From Morchella semilibera (taxonomy: Eukaryota; Ascomycota; Pezizomycetes; Pezizales; Morchellaceae), in contig WBVU01000018.1 of the NCBI GenBank assembly GCA_009192285.1, positions 124,001 to 188,000 of the forward strand: a DNA stretch of 64,000 nt, read 5' to 3'. Under the pieces are notes generated by a model. The model was given only the letters and a program-made list of their open reading frames with translations, did no database searches and was not told the origin of the DNA. Positions 62,001-64,000 of the stretch are shown in pieces. The position numbers and the translations under genes were made by a program. Position 1 is the stretch's first letter; the number at the start of each line of letters is the position of its first letter.

Positions 62001-63347
62001 AAAAATCTCCGTCGTCTTCGAACGCATCTTCACCATCGCTTCCACCAAATCCATCTTCTTCATCATCTTCCCCCTCCTGTTGAGTCCCCTCCATCTCTTC
62101 ATCATCCTCGTCATCACCAGGATCAGCATAGTTAGGGTCGTACTTTAAGTAGATCATTCCAGCATTCAGTACATCATCTGTAAATCTAATCATTTCGCTA
62201 GTACAGAAGCTCTGAAAGCTCTCCAAGCTCACGAGGGCAGCTTCTCGAACTTCATCCATCTCCATCTCCGGCTCATCACCAAGTTCCCGATCCTGAATAT
62301 CTCTTCCATCCACCACCGAGAGTATGAATGGACATAAGGTCTTCAGATACGGTCCGAACCTGGCTGGTATGCCTCGGGCAAGGGCACCAGTTACAGAAAC
62401 AAGTAGACGAAGACGAGTGGGGTTCCTGTGCTTATCTTGTGCTCGGAAAGACTCAATGAGATGATTTATAAAACTAGACAAAAGCTCATCCGGGGAATAT
62501 AAGCAAAGTAAGCTCAAGGCAATGACAGCTCTTTTCTTAACTACGCCTGTAGTTCGATCGCTTTCAAGAAGGTTCATAACAGCAACCTGTAGTCTTTCGA
62601 CCTCGGCGCCGGTCAGGATCGGACCGAAACAACGCAGGGTCTCAACGAGCAGGTCTATGCTATCAAGGGTTGCACCACCAGCCTTGACAACTTCATTGCC
62701 AGGTTTCAGCAAGATCAGTAGCTTTGGAAGCAAGGTCTTCTGAACTGCGTGGACTGAAGCTACGATAGTTTGTTGAACTGGATCCTGCTTTTGGGCCGAC
62801 CCAGTACCGGCCTGGAGGGCGTTGTTGGCTGCTGGGCGAGGAAGGCTGGATATTATAGTACGGAGGGCTGTAGAGGGAATCGAAGGATCGGAAGATGACA
62901 TAGAAAGTGTAGTCAGGCGATCAATTAGAGGAGCAATCTGCGAATCTCGAATCTTGAGCACTAGTGGTCCGAGACTAAAGTAAATTTATCCAAGTTAGCT
63001 TGCTGAAGCCTTTAGAGCTTTTGGATAAACCTTGAATAAATATAGAGTCCATGGTTGAATAAGGAAGGCAAACGGCTGGACAAAAAACGAAGCTCCAGTG
63101 CAGTCTGGCAAATAACGTACCACTTGACAGCTAGGTTTTGGACCTCTCCATTTGCATCATCGAGAGATTTTACGACACCGTCGATAACTCTTCCAGCCAA
63201 TGTGGTATCAGCTTGGGCTAAGCTACCATTAGGACTGGTCAAAATGGAGAGCAAGTCGTTCAAAGACATAAAACGGTAATCAGAATCTGGAGAAGACATC
63301 TTCTCTAGAAGAGACTGGAGAGCGAATGGGGGGTTTGAAGCTGCCAT
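59043..63347 (-). CDS. CAND1: Cullin-associated NEDD8-dissociated protein 1 (CAND1/TIP120), single full-length gene (4 exons)
   Basis: In coding order the exons are 63347-63121, 62974-60278, 60219-59517 and 59459-59043, giving 1347 residues. CAND1 wraps around un-neddylated cullin-Rbx1 and exchanges substrate-receptor modules, so SCF ligases can sample their F-box proteins. The chain is almost entirely HEAT-type helical repeats. Clear landmarks are the N-terminal SLLEKMSSPDSDYRFM and NLAVKCLGPLV, and the acidic insert at about residues 360-405 followed by SWKVRRCAAKLLSTVIS. Later come the ALGLASAGN and DQYLLLHSLKEII repeats, and a C-terminal TIP120 domain (about 1170-1330) including EVRKSAYETLYALLE and DEHDIRALCNLML. 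It is somewhat longer than human CAND1 (about 1230). In Aspergillus nidulans the protein is encoded as two separate halves; here it is one gene. Confidence 0.95.
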
Positions 63348-63889
63348 GATTCGTTACTGTTCGTTTCGCTCCTTCTTTTTGTTCTCTCCTCTTTGTCTAT
63401 TGAGATGAAGCTGGGTTGCGCTTCCAACACCCGGCAGAGCTAAAACAGATGACGAGAGAGATAAATATTGATGGACAAATTGATGGAATGATGGATGGCG
63501 ATGGTGGGAGATACCCAGGTTGACTCCGTCTAGTGATTTGGTCCACTTCTGTTTCTTTTTAGCTGAGAGCCTAGAACGATGATAAAGAGAAAGTTCGTGC
63601 TCGAGAGTTGTGGAAGCACTTAGAATGTGGGGAAACCCTCACAGAAGGAGGGGCTCGCTTCCGCCACTTGGCTATTATTGGACTGAGAATTTGTGACCTG
63701 GAGCAGCCTCAGCTGTGTGTGTGACGTACACCAAAATAAAGCCAAGCCACGAACAGTTCTTGTCCATCCCCCATAATAACACTCCCGACCCCATATCATC
63801 CGTCTTCTTTATTTCATCCCATTATCTATACCATCGCATTTGTCAGATACCACCTCAATTACACCAATTGAAACCCTAACATCTTCAAA
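63348..63889. promoter_or_regulatory. Divergent promoter between CAND1 and a mitochondrial-protein gene
   Basis: The 542 bases separate two divergent ATGs. ATTGG (reverse CCAAT) occurs near 63676 in the middle of the interval, a position where a shared CCAAT-box factor could act. The 100 bases before the plus-strand ATG are C/T- and A-rich (CCCATTATCTATACC, CCTCAATTACACC) like fungal leaders. No coding sequence is supported. Confidence 0.45.
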
Positions 63890-64000
63890 ATGGCATTCCG
63901 CTTGACTTCTGCTACCCCGGCTATCAGGTCCCTTTTGGCCCGCCCTTACAATGTTTCTTCGCGTCAATTTGTACGAAGGATGTCAAAACACAATTCCGAA
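63890..64000 (+). CDS. N-terminal fragment of a probable mitochondrial protein (continues beyond the window)
   Basis: The frame opens at an ATG in a good fungal context (TTCAAAATGGC) and runs 37 codons to the window edge without a stop or obvious donor. The peptide is Arg/Ser/Ala-rich with no acidic residue until the last position (MAFRLTSATPAIRSLLARPY, then a RQFVRRMS segment), as in mitochondrial presequences. The mature protein lies outside the window, so its identity cannot be given. Confidence 0.65.
   Translation, partial: MAFRLTSATPAIRSLLARPYNVSSRQFVRRMSKHNSE

Noticed and set aside
1-64000. tRNA, rRNA, CRISPR arrays, retrotransposon or transposase coding sequence
   Set aside because: I looked for box A/box B pairs, conserved rRNA blocks, spaced identical repeats, and reverse-transcriptase or DDE-type motifs and saw none I could support by eye; a covariance-model and profile search could overrule this.

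Overview
The window is a piece of a filamentous ascomycete (Pezizomycotina) nuclear genome. The evidence is short spliceosomal introns (about 54-150 bp, GTRNGT donors, CTNAY-like branch points) and the gene set: Spg1/Tem1 GTPase, Nha1-type antiporter with a long fungal tail, fungal hexose transporter, C2H2 plus fungal-specific transcription factor, EMC3, F-box protein and CAND1. Long gene-poor, microsatellite-rich stretches suggest a large, repeat-tolerant genome such as a cup fungus or truffle relative, but that placement is only a guess.

Layout. An Spg1/Tem1 GTPase lies at 0.5-1.7 kb (+). About 6 kb without a convincing gene follows, carrying a 0.4-kb inverted-repeat element. A plasma-membrane Na+/H+ antiporter is at 7.75-11.38 kb (-). 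Another 5 kb of noncoding sequence holds a 15-bp minisatellite and a 125-bp inverted-repeat element. A hexose transporter is at 16.6-18.4 kb (-). A GC-rich pocket at 21.7-25.4 kb has two uncharacterised minus-strand genes, the second a predicted mitochondrial acidic protein with three internal repeats. From 25.4 to 45.35 kb there is a gene desert of nearly 20 kb, with a dense microsatellite island at 27-31 kb. It ends in the long 5' leader of a C2H2/fungal_trans regulator (45.35-49.08 kb, +). After a 3.6-kb T-rich gap comes a compact gene-dense block: EMC3 (-), a small coiled-coil protein (+), an F-box protein (-), CAND1 (-), and the first 37 codons of a probable mitochondrial protein (+) at the right edge.

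The genes are ordinary eukaryotic loci with no operon or biosynthetic cluster. Two neighbours share a theme: the F-box protein (an SCF substrate receptor by family) lies next to CAND1 (the SCF exchange factor by family); this may be coincidence.

The most unusual signal is noncoding. The palindromic octamer TACATGTA occurs 34 times by my count, about one being expected by chance, and never inside a called exon. Exon boundaries were assigned by reading frame, splice signals and family resemblance; no RNA evidence or database search was available.
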